From contig OX465286.1 of NCBI GenBank assembly GCA_949987705.1, forward strand, positions 4,317,445-4,381,444: DNA of 64,000 bases. Direction: 5' to 3'. The notes beneath the pieces are model-generated. The model made no database searches. It saw only the letters and a program-made list of their open reading frames with translations, and had not been told where the DNA came from. The stretch's first letter is position 1, and each line of letters begins with the position of its first letter. Positions 23,590 to 35,271 of the stretch are shown here, in pieces. The position numbers and the translations under genes are program-made. The DNA is from Thereva unica (lineage: Eukaryota; Arthropoda; Insecta; Diptera; Therevidae).

Positions 23590-24430
23590 CAGAAGCGGAT
23601 CTAAGGTTGACGGGGACACACTTTCACTTTATCCTCCAGAGTGAAATTTTATTTTTGGGTCTAATACTGGACCCAAATCGAACATCGAAGAAGCCTTCTA
23701 CACCTGTAAAAAGACTATTGGCAAGATTTGGAGTGTTAAGCCAATGAAGGTCTTGTACACAGACCTACAACGTCAGAAATTTTTAAAGGGGTCCAGAGGA
23801 CGGCAACAATAGCGGGCAAATCGCATCAAAATCTATCCTCACGTAGTGCCCTCCAAGCTATCCTCATGTACTATCCTACGAACATAGCAATATTTAAAAC
23901 CTGCTACCCGAACGTATAGTCGCTATAACCACAGACTACCTTAACCCTAGATATACCTTTATCGAAGACTTCTCCGTCAAAATACCCTCAAGAAGAGAGG
24001 AGACATCCTGAGGTAGTTCGATGCTCGATATTCACCGACGGGTCCAACACCTCAGAGGGCGTCGCGGCGGAGGTTTATCAAACAGAGCTCAATGTCCTGG
24101 CACCTTCATGTGCACGCTAGTATCTTTCAAGCCTGCCAAACAATGAATTTAGAAGTTATACAAGAATGTAGCATTGCTATTTTTGTATATACCCAAGCCT
24201 CTATTAAAGCTCTGGGGATTCAGTATTGTTGCGTGACTCTCGAGGGGTTTCTCGGCGGACATTGGAACAGAGATGAGAACGAGCAAGCTGTCCGGAGCTC
24301 AGAAACCGAGATGGTCGGCGGCCCAATAGGGTGGGGGGTAACGCAAACGTTATTTTTGGTTGCCACCTGCTACTAGCCAGGCAAAAGTGAAGATCACCTG
24401 CACATTTCCAGGGCGACATGGCCATCTTAC
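23590..24430 (+). pseudogene. I/LOA-type LINE, RT C-terminus plus RNase H, decayed
   Basis: Broken + frames give 'EEAFYTCKKTIGKIW' (normally '..LYACR..IGK.WG'), then an RNase H start 'FTDGSNTSEGVAAEVYQ' near 24030, then 'TQASIKALG' near 24190 (normally 'DSQAAIKAL'). The order, RT thumb followed by RNase H, is that of I/LOA/R1-group ORF2. Many stops and shifts; long dead. It also explains the short open frame at 24092-24376, which is not an independent gene. Confidence 0.75.
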
Positions 24431-24449
24431 AGCAAAGAAAAAACCAATG

Positions 24450-24570
24450 GGTCTCCTAAACTAGAGCTGAGCCGGAATTACACGAGGCAGTACATTTTCC
24501 CCTAGGTAAAGTGACTGAGGCCTCAAGTTTTTGAAATGTACCGGTACAAAAATAATGTACTACTACAATT
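24450..24570 (-). repeat. short dispersed repeat (partner at 28970-29075)
   Basis: The reverse strand contains ACATTATTTTTG, then AAACTTGAGGCCTC, then AATGTACTGCCTCG in the same order and spacing as the + strand at 28970-29075. Identity of the element is unknown. Confidence 0.5.
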
Positions 24571-25515
24571 GGTAGGAGCGCGCGAGGTGTGATTGTAAAT
24601 ATAAGTAAGTAGGGGAGAGGAGAGGCATGGGCTTTACATCTTTTTGAGGCAGTAAAATTCCTTGCCACCAATTTGTGAGTGAGGCGAAGTACGTACAAAT
24701 ATACATTGTGGAGGTATAGCTTTCTTACCTACTCGAACACTATGACCTAAACAGACCCCGACGAAATGTTGCAGACTTACGACAGCAATCATCACCGTAC
24801 GTACACTGGACATTAGTAGACCACGCTGCCAAGCTGTGCATCTCTTACAACGTCTGTTGCCGTAGGTGCGGGAAATCGAACGATAGCGAAACACCTCGCT
24901 CAACTTCCTGTGTAAATGCTGTAACGTTCTAGAAGGCTTAAAAGAGATTTCTCCAGATAATCTCCATAGGATGGCTGCAGACGTCCACCACTTTTGGACA
25001 TACAGAGTAACCCAACCTTAAGTACATGAATTTGTGGCATTGAAATGGGCAAAGCGCTAAGTGGATCTCCGATCGAACTGTAGACAGGCCTACACCTAAC
25101 CTAACTTAAAGGGTGTCTACTTTGTTTTGAAAATATGCCAAGGGCAGGTTTACCAACTTCATACACTCGAACAGACTTTTTTTAGTATTCCAGTATTTCT
25201 GAAACTTAACTTTTATATTTCGTTTACAATCCTCATAAAGTGAAAGGCTGTTTTGTGGAAGAAAAACATTTTCTCTGGTAATTAGTTACACCTTTTTCTT
25301 GTCCAAATCACTCGTAGGTGCATATTGATGCACACCTAAGTATGTGAAGTACCTATGCATGAACCAATACTTTCCCCACCTTTGGTTGTTGGTAATTGGG
25401 GCTTAAACTATTAAGAATGATGGACAAAAACGACGAAGATATCGTCTTCCAATTCGGTTCTGCCTCTGTCTGTTCAGAAAAGCGACATCCGATTCGTTCC
25501 TGTAAAATGCACCGC

Positions 25516-25539
25516 GACATGGTATATATATACCATGTC
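25516..25539. other. 24-bp perfect palindrome
   Basis: GACATGGTATAT followed directly by its reverse complement ATATACCATGTC. It could be a dimer binding site or a chance AT-rich cruciform. The surrounding 25,100-26,600 has no recognisable gene. Confidence 0.5.
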
Positions 25540-26620
25540 TAATTGAAAATTCTTGAAACGTAAGAAAAGGTAACACTTGTCTTCTATATATATCTTCACG
25601 GGATCAAAAGTCTCCTCATGGATTATAGATGGAGCAAAAGGCTACATATACTATAGAAGAACATGAAAGGTAGAGACGACGTCGTCATTGGACACTAACG
25701 AACTAACGTCCATCAATATAGCGAGCGCGATCTTTGCGGACGATCTTTGAAAACGTCTTTGAAAACGTTGTCGTAGTCGTTGTTATCGTTAATGTTGTTG
25801 CTGTTGTTGTTGCTGTAAGTCCATCTTCAGGTATTTTTCTACCTGTGCTAAATGAGAAGAAATTCCACTTTTCTTACGTGTGCACTTTATATAGTAGTTA
25901 GTAACTTCCAGACATGACCCTAGCTAATCCCTCTTTGATGTCTTGCTGTGAAGTAAGCGCGAATGGCAAGTTTTTCTAGTTTTTTTGTTTTTTTTTAAAG
26001 TTCTGAAACGAAACGAAATTGAATTCTTTGGAAAGTCTTCGAATTTTTTCTGTGTTTTTTTAATGGTTTTTGGTGATTGTTAAATAGTTTTGTGGCTTGA
26101 ACTTTGAATTTGCTTTCTTCACTGTATTTTTTGTTTTTATCAATTCACATTTAAGTATTGATTTTCAGAGCTTGTTCTTCTTGAGTCACAATAATGTTGA
26201 CTCAAAGACGACAAGATGATAATAATAGACGCATGTGAAACCGCCGTGCGATACTTGATTGTGATTATATTATTTATCGTCTGGGAAAATTATTGTTCGT
26301 TCAAGACAGGCTGCAGCCGATCGATTCATTGATTTTTTAATATCCAATTCAATGGAGAAAATGATTTGTCTGAATGAAAATGATTTATTAGCATATATGA
26401 TAACAGCGGTGCCACACCATCATCACCACCAACAGCATGAAGTCATCTTTATTATAATTTACCAATGATATCATGCTATTGATTGAGCAGTATTAATTAT
26501 AGTGGAAAAATAATGTTTTTTTTTGCTTTGAAAGACATCGAAGACCAATCATCTTCTAGACATCATCAAGGACAACTTCGCGTGTTTTATTTATTCAAAA
26601 GTTGGTAATTATTTTTATTG

Positions 26621-26678
26621 ACTACTTTCGACCATGAATTTAATAATAAAAATAAATTTTTTGAATGCGAAATTGCAT
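26621..26678 (+). repeat. imperfect direct repeat flanking LINE block, left copy
   Basis: It contains TTTCGACCATGAATT, an AT-rich core and TTTTTTGAATGCGAAATTGC. A close copy at 29071-29130 flanks the other side of the LINE-containing block. Confidence 0.65.
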
Positions 26679-26918
26679 GTAGTGTTGGGTAGGACACGAT
26701 TTTAAAATGAGTTTGTAAGAGGTGCCTCTTTTCTCTTTTGAGCCAGTACAAATGAGGCGAGGTGCTATTGTAATGCCAAAATGAAAAAAAACAATGAGGA
26801 GCTTTTTACAAGGTTAATTGTACTACTAGTCCGTCATGTCGTTCAAGTCATGGTGCTAAACCGTAATGTGCGTGAAGGGGGGGGGGGGGCTGCAGGGTGA
26901 AGGGGTGAGCCGAGTTGG

Positions 26919-28406
26919 CTAGTCTTGTGTTGCGGGAAAAAAGTTGCCGTGTAGGCGGTTCTTTATATCAATGGAGCATTCGCTGTAATAATAGCGATAA
27001 AACTTGCTGAGTGCAGCTACATTCTTACGGTGGTTTAAATGGTCGATGGAGGAGCAAAGAGTGCTGTCACCAATGAGTTTGATGGCGCGATTTTGCACAT
27101 TGTCCAGCCAAGCCAAAATGGTTTTAGGAGCGCCCGCCCAGATATACGAGTTGTATTCAAGGCTGGGTCGAATGTAGGACTTGTAGATTGTGGCTAGAGC
27201 AGCTGGCTGAAGGAGGAACTTGCATCTGTTAAGGAATCCGAGGCATTGATACGCTTGTTTGGCGATTTGGAATATGTGACCATTCCATTGCATATCATTG
27301 GATAGAGTCATTCCCATGATGTTAAGAGATGGGTCAGGTGTTAGGTTATCCTTGTCCACTAAAATAGAGGGAAAGTCGGTACAGGTTTTGGTGGAGATAA
27401 GGCAGTAATTTGTTTTTGATGCGTTAAATTCGACCCGATTCTTGCGGCCACAGTCAAGAATGAGCTCGATGTCCGCGTTAAGAGAGCTGGACATGAGTTC
27501 GCGGTCTAAGAGACAAGGTCTGGCACTTGCTTGTCTAGCGTTGGCGTAAGAGTAACGCAGAGTACTGTCGTCGGCGAAACTGTGGAGTGGGTTGGAGGGG
27601 ATTGAGAGCAGATCGTTAATAAATATTAGAAAGAGAGCAGGTGAGAGGATCGATCCTTGGGGAACGCCGGCCGAGATGGAGTGTGGGTTGGATTCGACGC
27701 CATCCAATACTACCTTGATTGAACGGCTGGAAAGAAAGCTCTCAATCCAGTTCATAAGAACTGAGTCGATACCAATAGCTTGGAGTTTAGACAGCAAAGC
27801 GGGATGTCATACTCTATAAAAAGCCTTGGAAATATCTAGAGCAACCAGACCAGATTCACCGGAACTATGGATGCTTCGGTGTAGATGCTCGGTCAAACAC
27901 ACAAGAAGGTCGCCAGTAGATCTTTTCGGTCTAAAGCCGTACTGCCTGTCGTGTATGATTTGGTTAGATTCTAAATATTGCATCAGCTTTCTATTAATTA
28001 TTGTCTCCATGATTTTGGAGAGAACAGAAGTTATTGCTATTGGGCGGTAGTTTAAAGGGTCGCTGGCATCACCTTTTTTCGGAATGGGCTGAACATGAGC
28101 TAGTTTCCAGGAGTTTGGATAAACTCCGGAGAAATATGATAAGGCAAAAAGTTTGCGCAGAGGTTTGGCCAAAGGTGAGGCACATTTATTGAGTACCATA
28201 GGGGGAATATTATCGGGGCCAGTGGATTTGTTGACTTCAAACTCCTTGAGACATTTATACACCTCACGGGTCCTGAAGAAAATCCCGCCCATTGAATGGG
28301 CGATGCGATCGAGGACCGGTGGTGACGTATCAGATTCGGGCAGAGAAGAATTTAAGGCGAACAGAGATGCCAATAAATAGGCCTTGGATTTGCTTTCTGT
28401 TATCAC
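26919..28406 (-). pseudogene. CR1-like reverse transcriptase, one nonsense codon
   Basis: One reading frame from 28406 to 26919 with a single internal TGA. The upstream part holds 'NKSTGPDNIPPMVLNK', 'LNYRPIAITSVLSKIMETII', 'YGFRPKRSTGDLL' and motif A 'ALDISKAF'. The downstream part holds 'GVPQGSILSPALF' (motif B), 'FADDSTL' (motif C, catalytic Asp pair present) and thumb motifs 'LATIYKSYIRPSLEYNSYIW' and 'LDNVQNRAIKLIG'. The stop sits just after motif A where the family has a Trp, and the adjacent conserved Asp is Tyr. All other landmarks are intact, so inactivation looks fairly recent. Confidence 0.85.
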
Positions 28407-28521
28407 CTCCTTTCCATTAATGAATGGAGGGGTTGAGGAAGAGGTAAAATTCTTCTTGATGGAAGTTATACCAAGGCCCAGAAGTTTTTGCTGCCTGCAT
28501 TTGCGTTGAGAATCTTGTTTC

Positions 28522-28797
28522 TCAATTCGTCGTCGTGATGGTGGAATTACAGGAATTTCTTAATTTGATATACTCACGACGAAGGGACTCACTTGGGGAG
28601 TGTCTGTACGACGCTCTATAAGCGGCTTCTTTAGCTTTAATTGCGTCCATGCATTCCCCATTAAACCATCTATTCGGCCTTGGCTTTATAAATTTGGTAG
28701 AATGAGGAATGAATAAGCGCATTCCAGCCTGTATAATGCTGGTATCCCGGAAACATAGATCGCAGTCAGTGGCTTGAAAAAAGCGAATTAGCCCCAA
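28522..28797 (-). pseudogene. CR1-like LINE linker segment, frameshifted from the RT
   Basis: Contains 'KPRPNRWFNGECMDAIKAKE' and 'YRHSPSESLRREYIKLRN', the linker between endonuclease and RT in CR1/Jockey-group ORF2. It lies in a different frame from the RT segment starting at 28406, so a frameshift falls between 28406 and 28522. The 5' boundary is around 28800. Confidence 0.75.
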
Positions 28798-28969
28798 CTT
28801 AATTAATTAGAAGTAAAAAAAATGTCTCTCCAATACAAAATTTTCTTCTCTCAAAAAATGTAAGAGATATCTCTCCATTACAAAACTTCACTCTCTCGAG
28901 AAATGTAAGAAATGACTCTTCAGTACAGAACTTCACTCCCTCTAAAAAATATTGATACACGCTCATATA

Positions 28970-29075
28970 CCAATAGGACATTATTTTTGAACTGGGACAT
29001 TTAAAAAAATTGAGGCCTCGTACAATTTACCATCGTGTAAGGGACAAATGTACTGCCTCGGCTCAACTCTACTAT
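28970..29075 (+). repeat. short dispersed repeat (partner at 24450-24570)
   Basis: Shares GGACATTATTTTTG, AATTGAGGCCTCG and AAATGTACTGCCTCG with the reverse strand of 24450-24570. Confidence 0.5.
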
Positions 29076-29130
29076 TTTCGACCATGAATTAATAATAATA
29101 AAATTAAATTTTTTGAATCCGAAGTTGCAT
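29071..29130 (+). repeat. imperfect direct repeat flanking LINE block, right copy
   Basis: It contains TTTCGACCATGAATTAATAA and TTTTTTGAATCCGAAGTTGC, matching 26621-26678. The 2.4 kb between the copies contains the CR1-like LINE. Confidence 0.65.
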
Positions 29131-29855
29131 CACATGCACGCAACGTACGTGCATGCATGCTTACATATGCATTAGAGGAATGCACTTCTTCAATTTATGG
29201 CGAAATCTTAGTGAACCTTAATTAAATAAGCACAAGACTTGGGACGAAATTGGGTCTCTTCTTTCTTTGCAATGTTCTTCTTTAATAAACACAAAAACGT
29301 CAAATGTTTTTTTTTGTATCTTTCATTATAATTGAGAAGTTTCTGTGCAATTTTATCATTAGCATAGCTCAGGGCCTACACTCGAGTCATTAAACTATAA
29401 TTTTTCTAGTGTCTTGATTTTTTAAGTGCATGCATTTAAAAAAGGAAACTAGATTTTTTCGTGCTAAATTTTTATGCAAAAACAACAAAAAAAATTGGTT
29501 CAAGAGTTTTGAGGTGTGATTTTCACTTGTTTTTGTTTTATGGAATGAGAAACTCTTGATCTAGTTCTGACCCCAAGTCGGCGCGGGGCGGGCGGGTTGA
29601 CATTTGGTTGGAGAAAATCAATATTAAGATACGAACTAGCAGCTGGGGAAAATGAGTGGTCTGAGGACGAAAAAATATATTGAAAGTAGATGATTATAAC
29701 GAAATTTGATTTTTTTTTTAATTTATATGGGGGAAAAGATACACAGCCTTATTCTCGTTGTCGAATGACGTGACAGGACGTGACAGATGTGTCACTTCGA
29801 CCTTAAATTGTGTTCTCATTGTCAATCTGTAACGGTCGGAATTATTATTTATTTG

Positions 29856-29933
29856 GGTGGGGAAATTTATTTTGGAAATCACCTTGTAGGGAATGGGAAA
29901 TTTATTGTAAATCACTTTGTAGGAAAAGGAAAA
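29856..29933 (+). repeat. two-copy tandem repeat (about 38 bp)
   Basis: Two adjacent units each run AAATTTATT, then AAATCAC, then TTTGTAGG or TTGTAGG, then a G/A-rich end. No further copies. Confidence 0.6.
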
Positions 29934-30199
29934 ATTTTAAACGAGGTAGGCGAGAAAAAAAAATAATTGGATTAGTCAGGAAAAAAATTGGAAAGTCAGT
30001 TAGAAAAGTCAGTCCGGAAAGGAAAAAAAGTATATAATTTGTCCACAAAGGATTTGTAAAATTTGGAAAAAAACCATTATTAAGAAAGGCAGTTGTGTAA
30101 TTTTGAATAAGGGATTTCGTTGATTGGTATACTCCGGGTAAAAGGAAGTTTTTTTTGGACGGCGATTCCTTATTATGCACATTAATTTTGGATCTGGTG

Positions 30200-31880
30200 C
30201 TGAGCATATGTGATTGCGGCTTATGAAGTAGAAGAGAGTATCCACGAAGCTGAAATTTTGCATGGGCGTGTTCCAGCTAGGATATCCAGAGTCTCAGAGG
30301 GTACCGTTGCAGACCTAAACTTGTGTTTGGAAGTGGAATGTTGTCCTGGTGCAAGGCGAACAACCCATGAAGATATAAATAATGTAGATCTTAGTAGCTG
30401 CCGATTATTGTGTAGTAGGAGGAGATCTGGATTAATTCTTTTCTTGTCCCTTGGGCCAATGCCCCGAAATACCGTTCATAGACGGGGAACAGTTCTGAAG
30501 AATTTTTTTTGAGACATATTAGGTGCTGGAGAAGAGCAACGGTGGCTCATTTTGGTTATTAGTGGTATCAGAGGCGTTCCAGAGGTGAAAAATGCAGTCC
30601 TTGACCGACAGCAGCTAATTACTAAAACAACGGTCGCAGCCATTTTTCAGCAAGGTTTTTCGGATGGTATTACTAGTAAGAGGTTTCTGATTATATTTTT
30701 CGTGAGTACGAACCTTATGAAATCAGTAATTATGCATTAAATATAAATAATACAAAACAAAACGCAACAAAAGAAAAACAAAAATACACAAAATAAAATA
30801 AAATATTCGTACATTCTTTAATTTAGCACTATACCATAATTTTTTTAGCGCAGTTCATATTAATTTTTTTTTAATCTTAATCGCATTATTTTGTCAGTTT
30901 GTTTGCTCATTTGGTGAAAATAGTTTTTCTTGTTATTTCCGGGACAATTGTTTCCCGTATCTTGAACACAATAATTGTGATATCATTTGTAAGAAACTAA
31001 TCGTATTGGTACCAAAGCGACGCGTTTCCATATCTAGTATCGACCGGATTTATCTGGGCAGTTACTATTGTAAAATACAATTTTTTTTTTGAATTAAATA
31101 CGTGGATGTATTTGTATCTGACAATGATTCGAGTTCATTGCCTTTATTATTATTGAATATTGATTTTTAACTCCTGGTGTTCTTGTATTGATGTATGTAC
31201 CTGAAATAAACAAAGAATTTGTAATGGTTGTAATGATGAACGTAATGTGTTAGATTTCTTCTTTTTTGAATGGTTGGGGCGGATGGCGTTTCTTTTTCAG
31301 GAGTCTTAGGTAGTGCCTTTCCTGGTCAGCTGGTGGTTATCCATACCACGAGTTGGCACGGGACCGCACTACAGTGACACGGTTCAGGCGATGCCCGAAG
31401 GATGGAGTCGGAAGATGAGTGTTCTAGTCACAGGTAAGTGGTGAACCAACCGCGGTAAGCCCCGGCCACACACCCCACGACCCCTCCGGCGAGCTAGACA
31501 ACTCCGTGTGGCCGGCGTAGGAGTTCCGGATTTTCTTTTTATTTCTTATGTATGGTGTTGGCTCCTTGGCCATGCTCTTCCGGGCTTGTGGCTAAGGGGG
31601 TAACACCTCGCATAAGTGGCGCCCACTATTTATATCGCGCCATTATGCTGTTACAAATCTAACAGACTTCTAGCGAGTAAATCGATAAATTCGTTTTAAA
31701 ATTGTCGCAAGATGACGTGTGAAGTGACATTTTCCTCGATTCGTAGGCGTAGGTATCGACAGTTTCATTTCACCGCGTCCCGTTCGCAGTCACGTCACTC
31801 GCCAACCAGAATACGCGGGTGATAAATTGGAGCGAAAAAGATACTACAACTTATTCTGCGTTATATGAATATGTATATTT
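30200..31880. other. no gene recognised; GC-rich block 31300-31530
   Basis: The + frame at 30210-30512 has no recognisable domain. The GC-rich block near 31300-31530 stands out from AT-rich flanks and contains GATGCCCGAAGGATGGAGTC and CCGCGGTAAGCCCCGGCCAC, wording reminiscent of GC-rich non-LTR 3' regions. I could not tie it to any fragment in this window, so its identity is unresolved. Confidence 0.35.
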
Positions 31881-31894
31881 GAGAGGAAGGTTCT

Positions 31895-32165
31895 CTGAAG
31901 GATATACGGCGTTTACGTTGGGCCGGTCATATTCAAAGAATGGATGACTCAGGAATATCAAAAAAAAAAGCCAGCTGTACCTACTACCAGATGACAAAAG
32001 ACCAGTTGGCTAACCATGGTCAAATTGGGAAAACAATGTTAAGGCCGATGCAGACTGCTCAATACGAGAAGCTGAAGACAAGCTGCGAAGCAGGGAGACG
32101 TCTGGAGGTAGAAGCTGATGGTGGCCAAGGCGCGAACTGGGCTGTAGAGCAATCGAAGAAGGAGA
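31895..32165 (+). pseudogene. RTE-like LINE C-terminal fragment
   Basis: The frame reads 'LRRLRWAGHIQRMDDSG', a signature near the C-terminus of RTE-type ORF2 and related 'LRW.GHV.RM' elements. It is followed, in another frame, by 'GDVWR' and 'KARTGL', the usual 'WR.L...AKA..GL' ending. No RT core remains upstream. Confidence 0.6.
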
Positions 32166-32521
32166 TAACGTTCCGATCCGCAATCAGAGCACACGCATTG
32201 CATGTACGTCGTACGTCTTTGGGGCTCTTGTGTTGATCGAAACGTAGTCTAACATCGCCAAGTCGTCGAATATCAGTTGGAATACGATAACGCTTCTGAC
32301 AGCCCGCCGATCGACCTTATCCCGACACCGGCCTCTCGTTTCTCACCACCGGAATAGTAAAGCGACATCGTTTCGCCGATTGTTGGGAGGTAACACTCTA
32401 TTTTTACCGCGCTATATCCATTGGACTATTAGTTTGCCACATAACAAATGATCACGTGAAACAACGAAATTCTATTCCCGGGGAATCGGGGAGCGAGGAC
32501 AAAGAACATGATGATCCGAAC

Positions 32522-32575
32522 TAGAGATGCGCCGAATATGGGTTCGACAGAATACGAATATTCGGCGCATCTCTA
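32522..32575. mobile_element. tiny hAT-like MITE (54 bp) with near-perfect 8-bp TSD
   Basis: Arms of 19 bp, TAGAGATGCGCCGAATAT, are perfect inverted repeats around a short loop. The flanks are ATCCGAAC and GTCCGAAC (7 of 8 identical). TAGAGATG-type ends and an 8-bp duplication are hAT characteristics. Confidence 0.75.
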
Positions 32576-34561
32576 GTCCGAACCATCCTTCTGGAAGAAA
32601 GCCTTCAATTGAGATCATCTGCTCTTCCGATCGTCCATAGGTGGTGTGATTGAATGATTGGTGTGATAAATCATCAAGGTGGAAAGGCTCTATATTAATT
32701 GGACACGCAGTCCATGATTGCTCGACAAAGCAACTCCGGAGATACATCCGAAAGCAGGGCTAGGTTATTTTCGACAATAATATTTGACATTATTTTTAAG
32801 TATGACCTCTATATATCTTCACACCAGCTACTGCAAAAGTTATGGAGGGTAGTTTTTGTGTATGCCACATGAATTTCAACATCATCAATTCAATTCTTTC
32901 GAAACTCAATGTTCCATCATCGACCGGCCGCGCTGTAGTTCAAAAACAATACACGAGAAGAATTTAGATTGAATTTGTTTTGGTGAACCACCAGACCAGT
33001 GTGACTAAACTTATTTTTACGACCAAAACGAAACGAACGAACAAAACACAAAAAAAATATAACGATCGAAGTTATTAGTAAAAGAAAGGCGTAAAAAAAA
33101 CTCAGTCACGGTTGCCGCAATTGGTTCGTTACTTTCAGTCTATATGTATAAGGTCGCGTCACGTGATCAGTTAAATGTGCAATCTTGTGAAACTGTGCGC
33201 CAATGTGCAATAGATTTGATTTGAAATGAAACGTTAATTGCAACTTAAATGTTGTGTTTTGTTGCTGCTTTGGCCTGTGTTTTTGTTATGTTATGATTTT
33301 CATTATTATATGCTATTTTACAAGTGCCGCGACAGTAAAGCGGACGCCTATACTGTGGATCAGGTGTACGGCAAGTACATAAAGAGACATTGCACCTGAC
33401 GTTTTCAATTGAAATTTATAAGTCCCCTGGTCGATCTCATGGGGGTTTTTAAGTAAAAGAAATAAATATATAACTTTTATTTTTTTTGCTGTCTCAAGTA
33501 CGTGACTTGGATTCTAATATATTGAAGAGTTTATTGCACGCAGAAAAGGTAGAAAACCCCTAAACGATTGCAGTGATGATGGAAAGGTGAAAAGGGAACG
33601 CACGCAGGAGGGGGGCAGTGAAGAATTAATATATGCATTAATTAAGAGCTTTGTGGACGACATATTATCGCGCAGTCGAGATGCCAATCACTGGCATTTT
33701 ACGAATAAAAATGTCTAGACGATTTTATATTTTGCAAAAGCAAAATCTCCAGATTCATGCAAGATATATGTGCATAATAAAAGTCGCCAAGTATGCCCCA
33801 TTGACGACGCCGTGTGGTCGTCATCTTTAGCCAGCAGAGCCACACCAGCATACGATTATACCATGAACCCCGAGACGATCAGGTTAAGAGAGAGAGAGTT
33901 CAAGGCTTCTATAGGTCTCTATGATGGCGCCTATAAGTTCTATGAAACTCCTGTCTTATTTCGCTTGTAACAACAACAAAAAATACACCTTGGCATTCTT
34001 TTTTGTTATTGCGTTTTTTTGCTGTTGCTCAATTCTAAAGTTCTTTGCTCAACTACACAACAAAAAAAACACCGACTCACACTAAATACCTAACAGGAGA
34101 AAATACCTGTAACTGGACAGGTACGGGCGCGGTGGAGGTTCGACAAAGATTTGACTGTGCACCAATGTACTCTGTGCACACTAAGAAGGATCAATTAAAA
34201 AATTGTTGAACTCTCGTATCCGTGCGCGCTGTACATGGGTTTTATCGGTATACCTTGCCGACCGACGCGACGTTGGAATGGAGCAGCGCTTCGCATGGGT
34301 ACAGCATACCTTGAAGACGTACTGTCGCGCATCACCTGTAGGCAAGGTCGATGTTACCTAGGTTTTGTGTGCTACCATCATTTCAATATTGAATCTCTCA
34401 TTCGACTTCTTTATGCACACACAAACGCAAGCAGGAAGCTATAATTTCAGTAGAATGCGATAGTAAAAAGTAACTGTTAAGCACAGCGCAGCTTTTAATT
34501 AAAAAATAATTTCACCTGGCGAATATTATTTGTTGTTGTGGTTGTTGGAATTTATAATCTA

Positions 34562-34867
34562 CTAAAATGGATATAAAGGCTCGACATCATCATAACAGTC
34601 AGGTGTGGTAAAGATGTCAATAACTTCTAACTTCCGTCTCTCTATCAATCTTCTTTTCATTTCTTCGATCGCTTTTTTACCCTCTGCGGAATAAGAACCC
34701 GAGTCCCTCAGTATGGCCCCCCTTTCTCTTACCGAAAGAAAACCCCCAAAATGACCTGACCATATCCCCATAGACCTAAGCTTCAATGCTGTACGTACGT
34801 AATAATCTACATCACAATAAATAATGACATAAAAAGTATTTCTGTAAAAAGCATTTGCAATGAGCAA
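34562..34867 (-). CDS. unrecognised ORF, 101 codons
   Basis: I do not recognise this protein. The C-terminal half is charged and helical-looking ('KKAIEEMKRRLIERRKLEVI'), ending 'DCYDDVEPLYPF', and is more protein-like than neighbouring frames. The N-terminal half is less convincing. Near the middle, a donor-like GTAAGAG and an acceptor-like TTCCGCAG on the - strand would bound an intron of roughly 55-60 bp, so the terminal segment could be a last exon. It could equally be a chance frame or transposon debris. Confidence 0.2.
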   Translation of the reverse strand: MLIANAFYRNTFYVIIYCDVDYYVRTALKLRSMGIWSGHFGGFLSVRERGAILRDSGSYSAEGKKAIEEMKRRLIERRKLEVIDIFTTPDCYDDVEPLYPF

Positions 34868-35271
34868 TGAGGAAACAAAATGAACAATGGACGCGAATGA
34901 ATGGATTTGTGGTCGATTTTTTTTTATCCAAAGTGTTTCTCATTTGTTTATTCGTTATTTTTTCTGGTGGTTGTCGTTTGGTATTCCAAGCGCAGAGGGA
35001 TTGAAGCTTTATTTGTTATTCAATACTTGAAATGGGGAAAAAACAGATCGTTAACTCGACCCCGAGTGTTTATTGAATGAGTCGAAAATGATGAGAATTA
35101 GTTTAGCGCTGTTTTTTGGACACAGTTTTGATGGCAGCAAGTTACTGAAACGGAAAATCGCACTAAATTCCAAATAAAATAAGCGTAAACATTACCGTAG
35201 TATATATTTCATTGCATATGCATGTTTTTTATCTGAAACTATTTACCTTTAGCGATAAGACGCTGACTCCT

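Larger units (their letters stand above)
26811..28800 (-). mobile_element. CR1-like non-LTR retrotransposon, 5'-truncated
   Basis: The longest LINE remnant in the window. On the - strand it runs from the end of the ORF2 endonuclease-RT linker (28797) through the RT palm, thumb and C-terminus (26919), then a 3' tail with a C-run (G-run on +, about 26878-26889) and TTGAACGACATGACGGACTA-type sequence (26,811-26,850). The endonuclease is missing, as expected from 5' truncation in target-primed integration. Further fragments of the family lie at 19540, 22970, 35641 and 52376. The clade name rests on motif wording only. Confidence 0.8.

Noticed and set aside
24092..24376. 94-codon + frame as a small gene
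   Set aside because: It overlaps the decayed RNase H region of a LINE, including the 'TQASIKALG' motif.
5090..25105. TAACCTAACC-like strings near 5092 and 25091 as telomeric repeats
   Set aside because: Only two or three degenerate units in each case, common by chance and in LINE tails.
31600..31640. TGGCGCCCAC as an LTR primer-binding site
   Set aside because: No LTR pair, no polypurine tract and no gag/pol nearby; the match is too short.
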